From an uncultured Muribaculaceae bacterium (GTDB taxonomy: Bacteria > Bacteroidota > Bacteroidia > Bacteroidales > Muribaculaceae), in NCBI GenBank assembly GCA_910584185.1, contig CAJTYC010000002.1, forward strand, positions 1 to 60,442: DNA of 60,442 nt, written 5' to 3'. Positions 41,334 to 50,271 of this stretch are shown here, piece after piece (position 1 is the first letter of the stretch; every line of letters begins with the position of its first letter). The notes below the pieces were generated by a model, which did no database searches, was not told the DNA's origin, and saw only the letters and a list, made by a program, of their open reading frames with translations. The translations under genes and the position numbers were made by a program.

Positions 41334-44096
41334 TTATATAACCACGTTGACGATGCGTCCGGGTACCACTATTACCTTGCGCGGCTCCTTGCCGGCGAGC
41401 CATTTGGCGGCGTTCTCGTCGGCGAGGGCTATCTTCTCCACTTCCGCCTTGTCGGCTGTGGTGGGAGCCTCAATCATATAGCGGGTCTTGCCGTTGAACG
41501 ATACCGGGTATTTCACCGAGTCTTCGGTCAGTGCGCTCTCATCATATGCCGGCCATTCGGCATCTACCACCGAGCCTTCGTTGCCGAGACGGTGCCAGAT
41601 CTCCTCTGCCATATGCGGTGCGAATGGTGCTATGACGCGTGTCAGCAGGTCGAGTGCGCGGCGGCTTGTAGATTTCTGCGAAGTCAGCTCGTTCAAGGCT
41701 ATCATGAAGGCCGACACTGAAGTGTTGTAAGAGAAATTCTCAATGTCGCCGGTAACCTTCTTGATAAGCTTGTGCACGCTCTTTTTCTCCTCCTTGGTCA
41801 TCTCTGCATCGTTGGCATAGTCCACCTTGTCGGCGAAGCCCCAGAGCTTCTTCAGGAAGCGGTTCACTCCGTCGATGCCGTTAGTGTCCCAAGGTTTCGA
41901 CTGCTCCACCGGACCGAGGAACATCTCATAGAGGCGAAGCGTGTCAGCGCCGTAACGCTCCACAATGTCGTCTGGGTTGACCACATTGAACATCGACTTA
42001 GACATCTTCTCCACAGCGTATCCGCACACATACTTGCCATCCTCGAGCACAAACTCAGCGTCGGCATACTCCGGACGCCAGGCGCGGAAGCGGTCAGTGT
42101 CGAGCACATCGTTGCTCACCATAGATATGTCAACGCGTATCGGGGTGGTGTCATACTCCTTGCGCAGGCCATGACTCACGAACTTGTTGGTGCCCTTGAT
42201 GCGGTATACGAAGTTGCTGCGTCCCTGTATCATGCCCTGGTTCACCAGCTTCTTGAACGGCTCGTTTTCAACCACTACACCGAGGTCGAAAAGGAATTTG
42301 TTCCAGAAGCGAGAATAGATAAGGTGGCCGGTGGCATGCTCGGCACCACCCACATAGAGGTCTACATTGCGCCAATACCCGTCAGCCTCCTTGCTCACGA
42401 GCGCATTCTCGTTGTGCGGGTCCATATAGCGGAGATAATAAGCCGACGAACCGGCGAAGCCCGGCATGGTGCAGACTTCGAGAGGATAACCCTCCTTGGT
42501 GGTCCATCCCTCGGCACGGGCCAACGGTGGTTGGCCATCTTCGGTGGGGAGGTAGCTCGAAACGGCGGGGAGCAGCAGCGGCAGCTCGCTCTCATCGAGC
42601 AGATAAGCCACACCATCTTTATAATATATGGGGAAAGGTTCACCCCAATAACGCTGGCGCGAGAAAATAGCATCGCGCAGACGGTAATTGGTCTTCACCT
42701 TGCCGAGGCCCTCAGCCTCGATAAACTGTTTGGTCTTTGCAATCGCCTCCTTCACATCAAGGCCGTTGAGGTCGAGCTTCGGACCCTTGGAGTTAATCAT
42801 CTTACCCTCCTTGGCGTCAAAACTCTCTTCCGACACATCGGCCCCCTCGATAAGCGGGATAATGGGGAGGTTGAAATGGCGTGCGAAGGCATAGTCACGA
42901 GAGTCATGTGCGGGCACTGCCATGATGGCGCCTGTGCCATAACCGGCAAGCACGTAGTCGCTCACCCACACCGGAATCTTCTCGCCTGTGAGTGGATTGA
43001 TGGCATAGCTGCCGGTGAACACTCCCGACACCTTCTTCTCAATCTGGCGTTCGCGCTCGGTCTTGTGCTTCACCTCATCGAGATAAGCGTCCACAGCCTC
43101 CTTTTGCTCCGGAGTGGTGAGCATCTGCACATATTTTGACTCCGGTGCGAGCACCATGAAAGTCACGCCGAAGATAGTGTCGGCACGTGTGGTGAAAATC
43201 TCCAGCTCTATATCGGAATCGGCTACCTTGAAGCGCATCTCGGCACCCTCGGAGCGGCCTATCCAGTTGCGCTGGGTCTCCTTGAGCGAGTCGCTCCATT
43301 GCAGCGTGTCGAGGTCATCGAGCAAGCGCGGGGCATAAGCCGACACGCGCAGGCACCACTGGTTCATCAGTTTCTGCTCCACGGGGAAGCCGCCGCGCAC
43401 GCTCAGTCCCTCGCTCACCTCATCGTTGGCAAGCACGGTGCCGAGTTCGGCGCACCAGTTCACCATTGTCTCGCCCTGGTATGCTATGCGGTAGTTCATC
43501 AGAACCTCGCGCTGCTCCTTCTCGCTCATCGCATTCCACTCGTCGGCGGTGAAGTGAAGTTCCTTGCCGCAGGCGGCATGTATACCGTCGGTGCCATGCT
43601 TTGCGAAGTGGTCGGTGAGTGCGGTGATGGGCATTGCCTTATTAAGAGCAGTGTCGAAATAGGAGTTGAACATCTGCATGAAGGCCCATTGCGTCCACTT
43701 GTAATACTTAGGGTCGCAGGTGCGCACCTCGCGGCTCCAGTCGAACGAGAAGCCGATCTTGTCGAGCTGCTCGCGATAGCGGGCTATGTTGGCGTTGGTG
43801 GTCTTCTCAGGGTGCTGACCGGTCTGTATAGCATACTGCTCAGCCGGGAGTCCATAGGCGTCATAGCCCATCGGATGCAGCACGTTGAAGCCCTGCTGGC
43901 GCTTGTAGCGCGAATAGATGTCGCTCGCTATGTAGCCGAGCGGATGGCCCACATGCAGACCCGCACCAGAAGGGTAGGGGAACATGTCGAGCACATAGAA
44001 CTTGCGGCGCGAGGGGTCCTCCTTCACGCGGTAGATGTCGTTGTCGCGCCAGTATTGCTGCCAGCGCTTCTCGATTTCCTGATGATTATATTCCAT
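41334..44096 (-). CDS. leuS: Leucyl-tRNA synthetase
   Basis: This class I synthetase of 920 residues charges leucine tRNA. The HIGH motif reads HVGH at 48-51 and the KMSKS motif is at 697-701. The large editing domain inserted in the Rossmann fold includes the MAVPAHDSRD segment. The 920-residue length is common in Bacteroidota. It is a housekeeping gene on the minus strand between two groups of polysaccharide genes. Its presence suggests that the flanking groups arrived around, or were split by, a core-genome segment. Confidence 0.97.
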   Translation of the reverse strand: MEYNHQEIEKRWQQYWRDNDIYRVKEDPSRRKFYVLDMFPYPSGAGLHVGHPLGYIASDIYSRYKRQQGFNVLHPMGYDAYGLPAEQYAIQTGQHPEKTTNANIARYREQLDKIGFSFDWSREVRTCDPKYYKWTQWAFMQMFNSYFDTALNKAMPITALTDHFAKHGTDGIHAACGKELHFTADEWNAMSEKEQREVLMNYRIAYQGETMVNWCAELGTVLANDEVSEGLSVRGGFPVEQKLMNQWCLRVSAYAPRLLDDLDTLQWSDSLKETQRNWIGRSEGAEMRFKVADSDIELEIFTTRADTIFGVTFMVLAPESKYVQMLTTPEQKEAVDAYLDEVKHKTERERQIEKKVSGVFTGSYAINPLTGEKIPVWVSDYVLAGYGTGAIMAVPAHDSRDYAFARHFNLPIIPLIEGADVSEESFDAKEGKMINSKGPKLDLNGLDVKEAIAKTKQFIEAEGLGKVKTNYRLRDAIFSRQRYWGEPFPIYYKDGVAYLLDESELPLLLPAVSSYLPTEDGQPPLARAEGWTTKEGYPLEVCTMPGFAGSSAYYLRYMDPHNENALVSKEADGYWRNVDLYVGGAEHATGHLIYSRFWNKFLFDLGVVVENEPFKKLVNQGMIQGRSNFVYRIKGTNKFVSHGLRKEYDTTPIRVDISMVSNDVLDTDRFRAWRPEYADAEFVLEDGKYVCGYAVEKMSKSMFNVVNPDDIVERYGADTLRLYEMFLGPVEQSKPWDTNGIDGVNRFLKKLWGFADKVDYANDAEMTKEEKKSVHKLIKKVTGDIENFSYNTSVSAFMIALNELTSQKSTSRRALDLLTRVIAPFAPHMAEEIWHRLGNEGSVVDAEWPAYDESALTEDSVKYPVSFNGKTRYMIEAPTTADKAEVEKIALADENAAKWLAGKEPRKVIVVPGRIVNVVI

Positions 44097-44157
44097 TGTA
44101 TGTTAAGATGTTTTTATCATGGATGGTCACAGGCTCGCAAAGCCCGCGAATAATCTG

Positions 44158-44189
44158 CAAATTTACGAAAATAACCTAACTTTCGCAAA
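44158..44189 (-). promoter_or_regulatory. Promoter of leuS
   Basis: Read on the minus strand, TTTG (44189-44186), a 20-base spacer and TAAATTTG (44165-44158) form a Bacteroidota promoter about 62 bases before the leuS ATG. Confidence 0.75.
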
Positions 44190-44310
44190 TCGGCTTCACG
44201 ACCGCCTATCTCATTACATTTATATCCTCATAAAAATGTAATATCGCCACGCTTTTATCCGCATAAAATGTAGTTATGTAGCGGTAAAACTAAAAGAAGC
44301 CGCAGGCCAA

Positions 44311-44395
44311 AATTTGCGATAATTTGCGTAAATTCGCGATAAGAAAAACTCAGCAGGAAAGGATGAATCGCAAATTACGCAGATTAACGCAAATT
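44311..44395. repeat. Imperfect inverted repeat in the leuS / glycosyltransferase gap
   Basis: AATTTGCGATAATTTGCG and the bases after it (44311-44338) are inverted at 44369-44395 (CGCAAATTACGCAGATTAAC and on) with a few mismatches. Several GCGTAAT/ATTTGCG words recur in the 560-base gap. It may be a REP-like intergenic element. Apart from the two promoters, nothing else is seen between 44097 and 44660. Confidence 0.6.
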
Positions 44396-44621
44396 TTTTC
44401 ATGCTTCCTTAACTTTTTGTAAATATAACAAAATGTACCATTTGGTACTCAATTTAGTAACGATTGAAAAATAACTTGGTAGAGTTCGGTGACATATGTG
44501 CCGATTTACATGTTGATGTTTTTAAAACCGAAATAGAGCCACATCGGTGTCTATAAGATAGATTTGACAGGGCTTGTGTAGTTGATTCACGTTGGCAGCG
44601 GCAGCTGTAAACTATAATATT

Positions 44622-44652
44622 TTTGTGGTTTGGTGGAAATTTCTTAACTTTG
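44622..44652 (+). promoter_or_regulatory. Promoter abutting a glycosyltransferase start codon
   Basis: TTTG (44622-44625), 19 bases, TAACTTTG (44645-44652). The ATG follows at 44661, so the transcript would have a 5' untranslated part of only a few bases. Confidence 0.75.
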
Positions 44653-44660
44653 CATTTGCT

Positions 44661-45593
44661 ATGTGCCCTTACCTGTTGACAATCATAATTCCTCATAAGG
44701 ATATCCCTGAGCTGTTGCATCGTTGCTTGGGGAGCATGCCTCGTAGAGATGATGTGCAGGTGATAGTGGCAGACGACCATAGCGAGTGTGATACACAGAC
44801 TTTGCTCTCTGAGTGGGGTTTTTCAGATGTGACGTTTTGTCGCACGGAGTCACCGGCCGGCGGAGGAGCGGCGCGTAATCTCGGGCTTTCGTTGGCACAG
44901 GGAGAGTGGATCACTTTTGTCGATGCCGATGATTTCCTTACCCCTCTTGCCGGAGAGATAATAGATTCGCTTAAGCAAGTCGATGAGAATGTGGATGTGG
45001 TGTATTGCGCGGCATGCAGCGTAGACAGCGTGAATTTCACCACTTCCGACAGGGCAGATTGGCTCAATAAGCATATATCAATGTATGCCACTAATCCGCA
45101 CGAAGCGGAGATGCGCTTACGTTATACGTTTGGCGAACCATGGTGCAAGATAGTAAGACGCTCTCTGATTGAGAAACACAACATAGACTTCGACACCACA
45201 CGCATACACAACGACACGAAATACTCCTACTTGACAGGCCATTATGCCGATAAGGTGAAGGTTGATTCCCGTGCTCTATGCACTATCACGACCCGTAGCG
45301 GATCAGTGTCGCGCACGCTCACAGAAGCCAACAAGCTGCAACGCATAGAGGTGTTCGGCAGGGAGGATAAATTTTTTGAAGAGAACGGCATTCCGCACCG
45401 TTATCAGATACGATTCCTCTGGGCCCAGATGGCGAGGTCGCTATTTGAGAACCGCGATACCTTCAGGCAGGGAGTCCGCACACTGCGCGGATTCGGCATA
45501 AAACGTTCGCGCATAGCCAAGATGACAGCCAAGCATGTGGTGCGCAATGCCATGGTCAAGGCTGCCAAAGGCGTGCTTAAAAGATTCAAATAG
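44661..45593 (+). CDS. Glycosyltransferase family 2
   Basis: The 310-residue protein has a GT-A fold. It starts with the nucleotide-sugar strand LLTIIIPHKD, continues with VIVADDHS, and has the metal motif VDADDFLTP near residue 90. A long in-frame extension to 44592 lies upstream of the promoter, so the ATG at 44661 (MCPYLLTIIIPH) is chosen. It is followed after one base by the polymerase gene. It probably adds a sugar to the lipid-linked repeat unit; donor and acceptor are unknown. The neighbouring leuS lies on the opposite strand. Confidence 0.88.
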   Translation: MCPYLLTIIIPHKDIPELLHRCLGSMPRRDDVQVIVADDHSECDTQTLLSEWGFSDVTFCRTESPAGGGAARNLGLSLAQGEWITFVDADDFLTPLAGEIIDSLKQVDENVDVVYCAACSVDSVNFTTSDRADWLNKHISMYATNPHEAEMRLRYTFGEPWCKIVRRSLIEKHNIDFDTTRIHNDTKYSYLTGHYADKVKVDSRALCTITTRSGSVSRTLTEANKLQRIEVFGREDKFFEENGIPHRYQIRFLWAQMARSLFENRDTFRQGVRTLRGFGIKRSRIAKMTAKHVVRNAMVKAAKGVLKRFK

Positions 45594-45594
45594 T

Positions 45595-46869
45595 ATGATG
45601 AAATTCTTGAAAAAGTTTACTGCATGTCCGGTAGGATGCTCATCTTCCGATTGGATAGGCGTCAATATATTCAGTGCGACTTTATTCTTGCCCGTGCTGA
45701 TTATGTATGTGGGGTTTATTACAGGCGGCACCGCAGGCATTCTAAATATGCTTTTCTATTTCGTAATGCTTGTAGTGAGTGGGTACTACGGGTTGCGTCA
45801 TCTTAATTCGTCAGATGTGTTTATAATGCTTTGCATATACAGCTTTTTTGTATTGAATTTCATTATGGATCCATCATTGAGCGAATATTATGTGAGCGGT
45901 ATTATGGTAGCCGTATATATCACATATGTGCCTATCAGTGTATGCATAGTCAGGAAAATCAAGGATTGGAACTATTTTTTCGACAGTTGCCGTATATTCT
46001 GTGTGTTGGCGTTGCTGGTGGCATTGGGAACAGTCTTTACCCATGATTCGGATGTGTTGGCACGCTATGACTTTATCAGTTATATGCCATACAGTTACTT
46101 CATGCTTCCGTTTATACTTTGCTCGTATGTGTTGGCGAGGCGCAAGAGGTCTCTGTTGTGGCTGGCAGTATTTTTTGCGTTGTATGCATCTATATTGTCG
46201 CATGGAGCGCGTAATGCAGTGGTGATGCCTTTGCTCTTTGTGTGTGCATATGAACTATTCACCGGCAGTCTCGTGAAGCGGGTTATTACATTGATTGTAA
46301 TCTTGGTTTTGGGTGCGGTTCTTTTCCTGTTTCTCGACAAGATAATGTATGCGCTCAGTCTGCTCCCGTTTTTTGAGAATTCCCGACTCGTCACAAAGTT
46401 CCTGGCCAAGGCTGTGACAAGTGGCGGTGAACGAGACTTGTTTATCAATGAAGGAATCCGGAGACTCTTGCATATGGAAATGGAGGTGCCCGGGCTGTTT
46501 GGTGACAGGGCATTTATCAGCGGTCCTTATCCTCACAATATTTTTCTTGAGATTCTTCTGCAGTTCGGATGGATTTTAGGCACACTGATGTGTGTCGGCA
46601 TATTATATCTGATTATATATGCAATTTGTTTCTCTCGCAATAAGGTGATGGGCTTGTTCTTGTTTTTCGGAGTATTCGTAAAATTGATAGTGTCTGACTC
46701 CTATGTGATGTATGGTAATTTTTGGCTCTGGTTGTTTGCAAGTATAAGCTTATGTTACAGTAACGGGAAATTTAAATTCAATTATTTGCGTAGCAGGCGC
46801 AACTCGAAGATGACAAAAGGAGTTTCCAATGGGCCTCAATCCGAAAATCGCAGCCAAATCAATGTGTAA
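45595..46869 (+). CDS. O-antigen/polysaccharide polymerase (Wzy-like)
   Basis: This hydrophobic protein of 424 residues has roughly ten membrane segments. The region SHGARNAVVMPLLF and the later PHNIFLEILLQFGWILG match the O-antigen ligase/polymerase pattern (Wzy_C/WaaL superfamily), where a conserved HN lies in the large periplasmic loop. It would polymerise repeat units at the periplasmic face. The ATG at 45595 comes one base after the preceding stop. A second ATG follows immediately and could serve instead. Sequence identity among such proteins is low, so ligase versus polymerase is not decided. Confidence 0.78.
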   Translation: MMKFLKKFTACPVGCSSSDWIGVNIFSATLFLPVLIMYVGFITGGTAGILNMLFYFVMLVVSGYYGLRHLNSSDVFIMLCIYSFFVLNFIMDPSLSEYYVSGIMVAVYITYVPISVCIVRKIKDWNYFFDSCRIFCVLALLVALGTVFTHDSDVLARYDFISYMPYSYFMLPFILCSYVLARRKRSLLWLAVFFALYASILSHGARNAVVMPLLFVCAYELFTGSLVKRVITLIVILVLGAVLFLFLDKIMYALSLLPFFENSRLVTKFLAKAVTSGGERDLFINEGIRRLLHMEMEVPGLFGDRAFISGPYPHNIFLEILLQFGWILGTLMCVGILYLIIYAICFSRNKVMGLFLFFGVFVKLIVSDSYVMYGNFWLWLFASISLCYSNGKFKFNYLRSRRNSKMTKGVSNGPQSENRSQINV

Positions 46870-46890
46870 TATGCTTGTATTGGCCGATTA

Positions 46891-46922
46891 TTTGGAATTT
46901 TAAAAAGTTTGTCTTAAATTTG
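46891..46922 (+). promoter_or_regulatory. Second promoter abutting a glycosyltransferase start codon
   Basis: TTTG (46891-46894), 20 bases, TAAATTTG (46915-46922). The chosen ATG is at 46929, again implying an almost leaderless mRNA. Confidence 0.7.
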
Positions 46923-46928
46923 GATGCC

Positions 46929-47888
46929 ATGAAAAAGATATGTAGTATAATAGTCACATTTAATCGACGAGAGCTGCTGGCTCGTTGCGCACGCGCTGTG
47001 ATGGGGCAGACAGTTCGCCCTGATGCGCTGATAATAGTCGACAATGCCTCTACCGACGGCACTTTCGAATATCTCTGCGGTGAGGGTATTGTGGCCGGGG
47101 CGCCGCTTCAGACAGAGGTGATGATGGAGTCGCAAGTAGAAGGCATGAGGGTGATATACTACCGCATGCCGGTAAATGGCGGTGGTGCCGGGGGCTTCCA
47201 CAAGGGGCTCGAACTTGCTCACCATATGAATGAGTTCGATGCTTTCTGGATGATGGACGATGACGGCTATCCCACTCCCGAGTGTCTTGAGAAGCAGCTC
47301 GCATATCTCGACAAATATGACTATGTGATGCCTGTGAGCATCAATATAGAGGAGCACACACAGCTCTCTTGGGCCACGAAACTCAAGAAAGGTGGCAAGA
47401 CCGAATCATATGCCGAACTTATGGCCGACTGGGGTGAGATTCTCCCCTTCGTGTTCCCCTTCAACGGTTCGCTGCTGAGCAAGAAGATAGTAGATGAGGT
47501 GGGTTATATCAATCCCGACCTCTTCATTTGGGGCGACGACTACGAGCATTATTACCGTTGTCTCAAGGCCGGTTTCAAGCCGGTGACAGTGCTCGACGCC
47601 GTGTTTTATCATCCGGCCAACCGTGCGCCGGTGGTGCCGGTGATGGGTGGACTCTTCAAGGTGCCGTATGTTGACTCGAAGCTCAGGTTCACCTGTCTGA
47701 TACGCAACTGGGCCTTCATCAACAAGAACAATCATCGCTGGCTGGCCGCCGCCAAGATATTCGGCGCCTACACATGGCTATTCCTCGTGACGCGCGGCTT
47801 CGACCTGGAGGGCTATAAGCACTACCTCGCCTGCACGCGCGATGGCTTCCGCGGTGTCTTCACCCGTCACCTCCAATACCTGAAATAA
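46929..47888 (+). CDS. Glycosyltransferase family 2, possible galactofuranosyltransferase
   Basis: The 319-residue protein starts MKKICSIIVTFNRRELL. It has VDNASTDGT for nucleotide binding and the acidic triplet WMMDDDGYPTPE for the metal. The NGGGAGGFHKGLELA segment is common to the rhamnosyl- and galactofuranosyltransferase branch (GlfT/WbbL-like). The next gene encodes UDP-galactopyranose mutase, which makes UDP-Galf, so a Galf transferase is a reasonable guess. The in-frame upstream reading from 46875 overlaps the promoter and is unlikely. The Gly/Ala-rich end resembles a membrane-associated tail. Confidence 0.82.
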   Translation: MKKICSIIVTFNRRELLARCARAVMGQTVRPDALIIVDNASTDGTFEYLCGEGIVAGAPLQTEVMMESQVEGMRVIYYRMPVNGGGAGGFHKGLELAHHMNEFDAFWMMDDDGYPTPECLEKQLAYLDKYDYVMPVSINIEEHTQLSWATKLKKGGKTESYAELMADWGEILPFVFPFNGSLLSKKIVDEVGYINPDLFIWGDDYEHYYRCLKAGFKPVTVLDAVFYHPANRAPVVPVMGGLFKVPYVDSKLRFTCLIRNWAFINKNNHRWLAAAKIFGAYTWLFLVTRGFDLEGYKHYLACTRDGFRGVFTRHLQYLK

Positions 47889-47905
47889 CTCATTCAGCAA
47901 ACTCC

Positions 47906-47950
47906 TGAAAGACCTTAAAGACACTAACGACCTTAAAGACCTTAACGACC
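47906..47950. repeat. 9-bp minisatellite before glf
   Basis: There are five units of TTAAAGACC and TTAACGACC type plus a sixth degenerate one, filling half of the gap between the glycosyltransferase and glf. Confidence 0.88.
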
Positions 47951-47990
47951 TTAAAGTGGTCAGTGATACAATCCAAAAAAAAGACCAATT

Positions 47991-49133
47991 ATGAAATATG
48001 ACTTTCTGATAGTCGGAGCGGGCCTCTATGGCGCAGTCTTCGCACGCCTCGCCACCGACTCCGGCAAGAAATGCCTCGTGATAGAAAAACGCAACCACCC
48101 CGGCGGCAATATATATTGTGAGAACGTCGACGGGATAAACGTTCACAAATATGGTGCACATATCTTCCATACTTCTAACGAGGAAGTGTGGGAGTTCGTG
48201 AATCGCTATGTGCGCTTCAACCGTTACACCAACTGCCCGGTGGCCAAGGCCCCGGATGGCAAGATGTATAACTTGCCGTTCAATATGAATACTTTCTGCA
48301 AGCTCTGGGGAGTGGAGACTCCGGCTGAGGCCGAGGCGAAGCTAGAGAAGCAAAGGCGCCAGGCCAAGGAGAAGATGGCCGCCGATGGTGTGGCCGAGCC
48401 CCGCAACCTCGAAGAGCAGGCCCTCACGCTCATAGGCCGCGATGTATACGAACTTCTTATAAAGCATTATACTGAAAAACAGTGGGGTAGACCCTGCACC
48501 GAACTCCCTGCCTACATAATCCGACGCCTGCCGGTGAGGCTCGTGTATGACAACAATTACTTCAACGACCTCTACCAGGGCATACCCGTGGGTGGCTACA
48601 ATGTGCTGATTGATGCCCTGCTCGAAGGGGTGGAGGTGCGACTCGACACTGACTATCTCTCTGACCGCAAGGTATTTGATGCCATGGCTGAGCGTGTCGT
48701 TTACACCGGCCCAATCGACGAATATTTCGGCTTCAAGCTCGGCCAGCTGCAATGGCGCACAGTGCGCTTCGAGACTGAGAAGCTCGACAACCCCAACTAT
48801 CAGGGCAACGCTGTGATAAACTATACAGCGGGTGATGTGCCTTACACACGCATCATAGAGCACAAGCATTTCGAGATGTTCGGCCAGGTGGTCTATGACA
48901 ATCCTAAAACTGTAATCTCACGCGAATACAGCACAGAGTGGGAACCAGGCATGGAGCCATACTATCCTGTGAACGATGCGCGTAATAATGCGCTGATAGA
49001 GAAGTATCGTGAGCTTGCCGAAAGGTTGAAGCCCCATGTATATTTCGGCGGCCGTCTCGGCACATACACCTATCTCGACATGGATAAGGTGATTGCTAAA
49101 GTGCTTAACGATTTCAAGGAAATTATGGACTGA
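47991..49133 (+). CDS. glf: UDP-galactopyranose mutase
   Basis: Glf contracts UDP-galactopyranose to UDP-galactofuranose using reduced FAD. The 380-residue flavoprotein opens with the dinucleotide fold VGAGLYGAVFA and has the FAD motif RNHPGGNIY. The conserved YGAHIFHTS histidine segment, the substrate region KHYTEKQWG and the C-terminal GRLGTYTYLDMD follow. Length is normal. The presence of glf implies a furanose galactose residue in the surface glycan. Confidence 0.95.
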   Translation: MKYDFLIVGAGLYGAVFARLATDSGKKCLVIEKRNHPGGNIYCENVDGINVHKYGAHIFHTSNEEVWEFVNRYVRFNRYTNCPVAKAPDGKMYNLPFNMNTFCKLWGVETPAEAEAKLEKQRRQAKEKMAADGVAEPRNLEEQALTLIGRDVYELLIKHYTEKQWGRPCTELPAYIIRRLPVRLVYDNNYFNDLYQGIPVGGYNVLIDALLEGVEVRLDTDYLSDRKVFDAMAERVVYTGPIDEYFGFKLGQLQWRTVRFETEKLDNPNYQGNAVINYTAGDVPYTRIIEHKHFEMFGQVVYDNPKTVISREYSTEWEPGMEPYYPVNDARNNALIEKYRELAERLKPHVYFGGRLGTYTYLDMDKVIAKVLNDFKEIMD

Positions 49134-49188
49134 CGCGCCTGTTGGGGCGATACTCGTTTTGCCGATTTTTATTCTTTTGCTTAAAAAG

Positions 49189-49220
49189 TTTGAAAATATG
49201 CAAAAAAAGTGTTATTTTTG
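49189..49220 (+). promoter_or_regulatory. Promoter of the 49312 glycosyltransferase
   Basis: TTTG (49189-49192), 20 bases, TATTTTTG (49213-49220). The leader to the ATG would be about 85 bases and contains a short GTTTTCAAG run without clear structure. Confidence 0.7.
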
Positions 49221-49311
49221 TTGCTGCGACATCATAAGGGGCCTTCGCAGCTTGTTTTCAAGAGTGTCGCAATATCAGTGAAGCCATGAAATTGAACACA
49301 TCACACCGCAT

Positions 49312-50082
49312 ATGAAAGAGGATATGGTATCCATTATCACTCCCATGTATAAGGGAGCGGCCTTTGTTGGCGATGCAATAAGAAGTGTATTGGCCCAGGA
49401 CTATCAGAACTGGGAGATGATTATAGTAGATGACTGTTCGCCCGATGGAGGGGCCGGTATCGCAGAAGTGAAAAAAGTTGCAGCCGGCGACCCACGTGTC
49501 ATACTTGTGGAAAGCAAGCAAAACAGGGGTTCATCCGGAGCCCGAAATATTGCACTCGAAAAGGCGCAAGGTCGATATATCGCTTTCCTCGATTCTGACG
49601 ATATCTGGCACGCTGACTATCTCTCGAAGCAGCTCAACTTCATGAAACAGAAAGATGCAGCTTTGGTATTCAGTTCATACCGCCGCATTAATGAGGAGAC
49701 CAAGGAAGAGCTTTTGAGGCCTTTTATCGTGCCTGATAAAGTGACTTACAAGAGATTGCTGAAGTCCAATCCGATATTTCCCTCCGCAGCTGTTTTCGAC
49801 ACACAAAAAGCACCCAAGATTTTCTTTAATGAAGAGCTCGGAAGCATGCGCGATGACTACGTGTTCTTGCTGCATATGCTCAAGGAGATAGGGGTGGCCT
49901 ATGGCAATAAGGAGGTGATAGCTGACTATCGTATGCGCAAGGCATCGGCCACAGGCGACAAGCGCAAGGTGATCAAGCCGCAGTGGAATGTGCTATACCG
50001 CGAGGAGAAGATTGGCCTGCTGCCGAGCATTTACAATATGATGTGCTGGGCCTGGATTTCCTACAACAAGTATCGCAAGTAA
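49312..50082 (+). CDS. Glycosyltransferase family 2
   Basis: This 256-residue GT-A enzyme is of the type found in capsule and teichoic-acid-like loci. It has SIITPMYKG for the first strand, VDDCSPDGG, SGARNIALEKAQGRYIAFLDSDD with the DxD-like metal motif near 90, and a DYVFLLHML segment for the base. It is expressed from its own promoter and followed by a minisatellite. Donor specificity is unknown. Confidence 0.88.
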   Translation: MKEDMVSIITPMYKGAAFVGDAIRSVLAQDYQNWEMIIVDDCSPDGGAGIAEVKKVAAGDPRVILVESKQNRGSSGARNIALEKAQGRYIAFLDSDDIWHADYLSKQLNFMKQKDAALVFSSYRRINEETKEELLRPFIVPDKVTYKRLLKSNPIFPSAAVFDTQKAPKIFFNEELGSMRDDYVFLLHMLKEIGVAYGNKEVIADYRMRKASATGDKRKVIKPQWNVLYREEKIGLLPSIYNMMCWAWISYNKYRK

Positions 50083-50103
50083 GAAAGCAAGGACTTTAAG
50101 TCC

Positions 50104-50157
50104 TTAACGACCTTAACGACCTTAACGACCTTAACGACCTTAACGACCTTAACGACC
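50104..50157. repeat. 9-bp minisatellite, six perfect copies
   Basis: TTAACGACC is repeated six times without error, followed to about 50183 by degenerate TTAAAG(C/A)C(C/T) units. It is the most homogeneous, and so perhaps the most recently expanded, array in the window. Confidence 0.95.
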
Positions 50158-50225
50158 TAAAGTCCTTAAAGCCCTTAAAGACTCTTAAAAGCCGTCGGCG
50201 AGGATTAATCAACTACAATATATAG

Positions 50226-50271
50226 CAAGTCTTTTTCGTTAAATCATAGATGGATAAACGAAAAAGACTTG
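50226..50271 (+). promoter_or_regulatory. 15-bp hairpin with the rdgB start codon in its loop
   Basis: CAAGTCTTTTTCGTT (50226-50240) is perfectly inverted at 50257-50271, which forms codons 3-8 of the gene. The 16-base loop carries the ATG (50250-50252). In mRNA this would present or hide the start codon and so could control initiation. Confidence 0.75.

Noticed and set aside
41772..43139. 455-codon plus-strand ORF opposite leuS
   Set aside because: It is the antisense shadow of leuS; composition is His/Leu/Arg-rich and resembles no family.
50104..50183. CRISPR array
   Set aside because: The units are 9 bp without spacers and no cas genes are present; it is a minisatellite.
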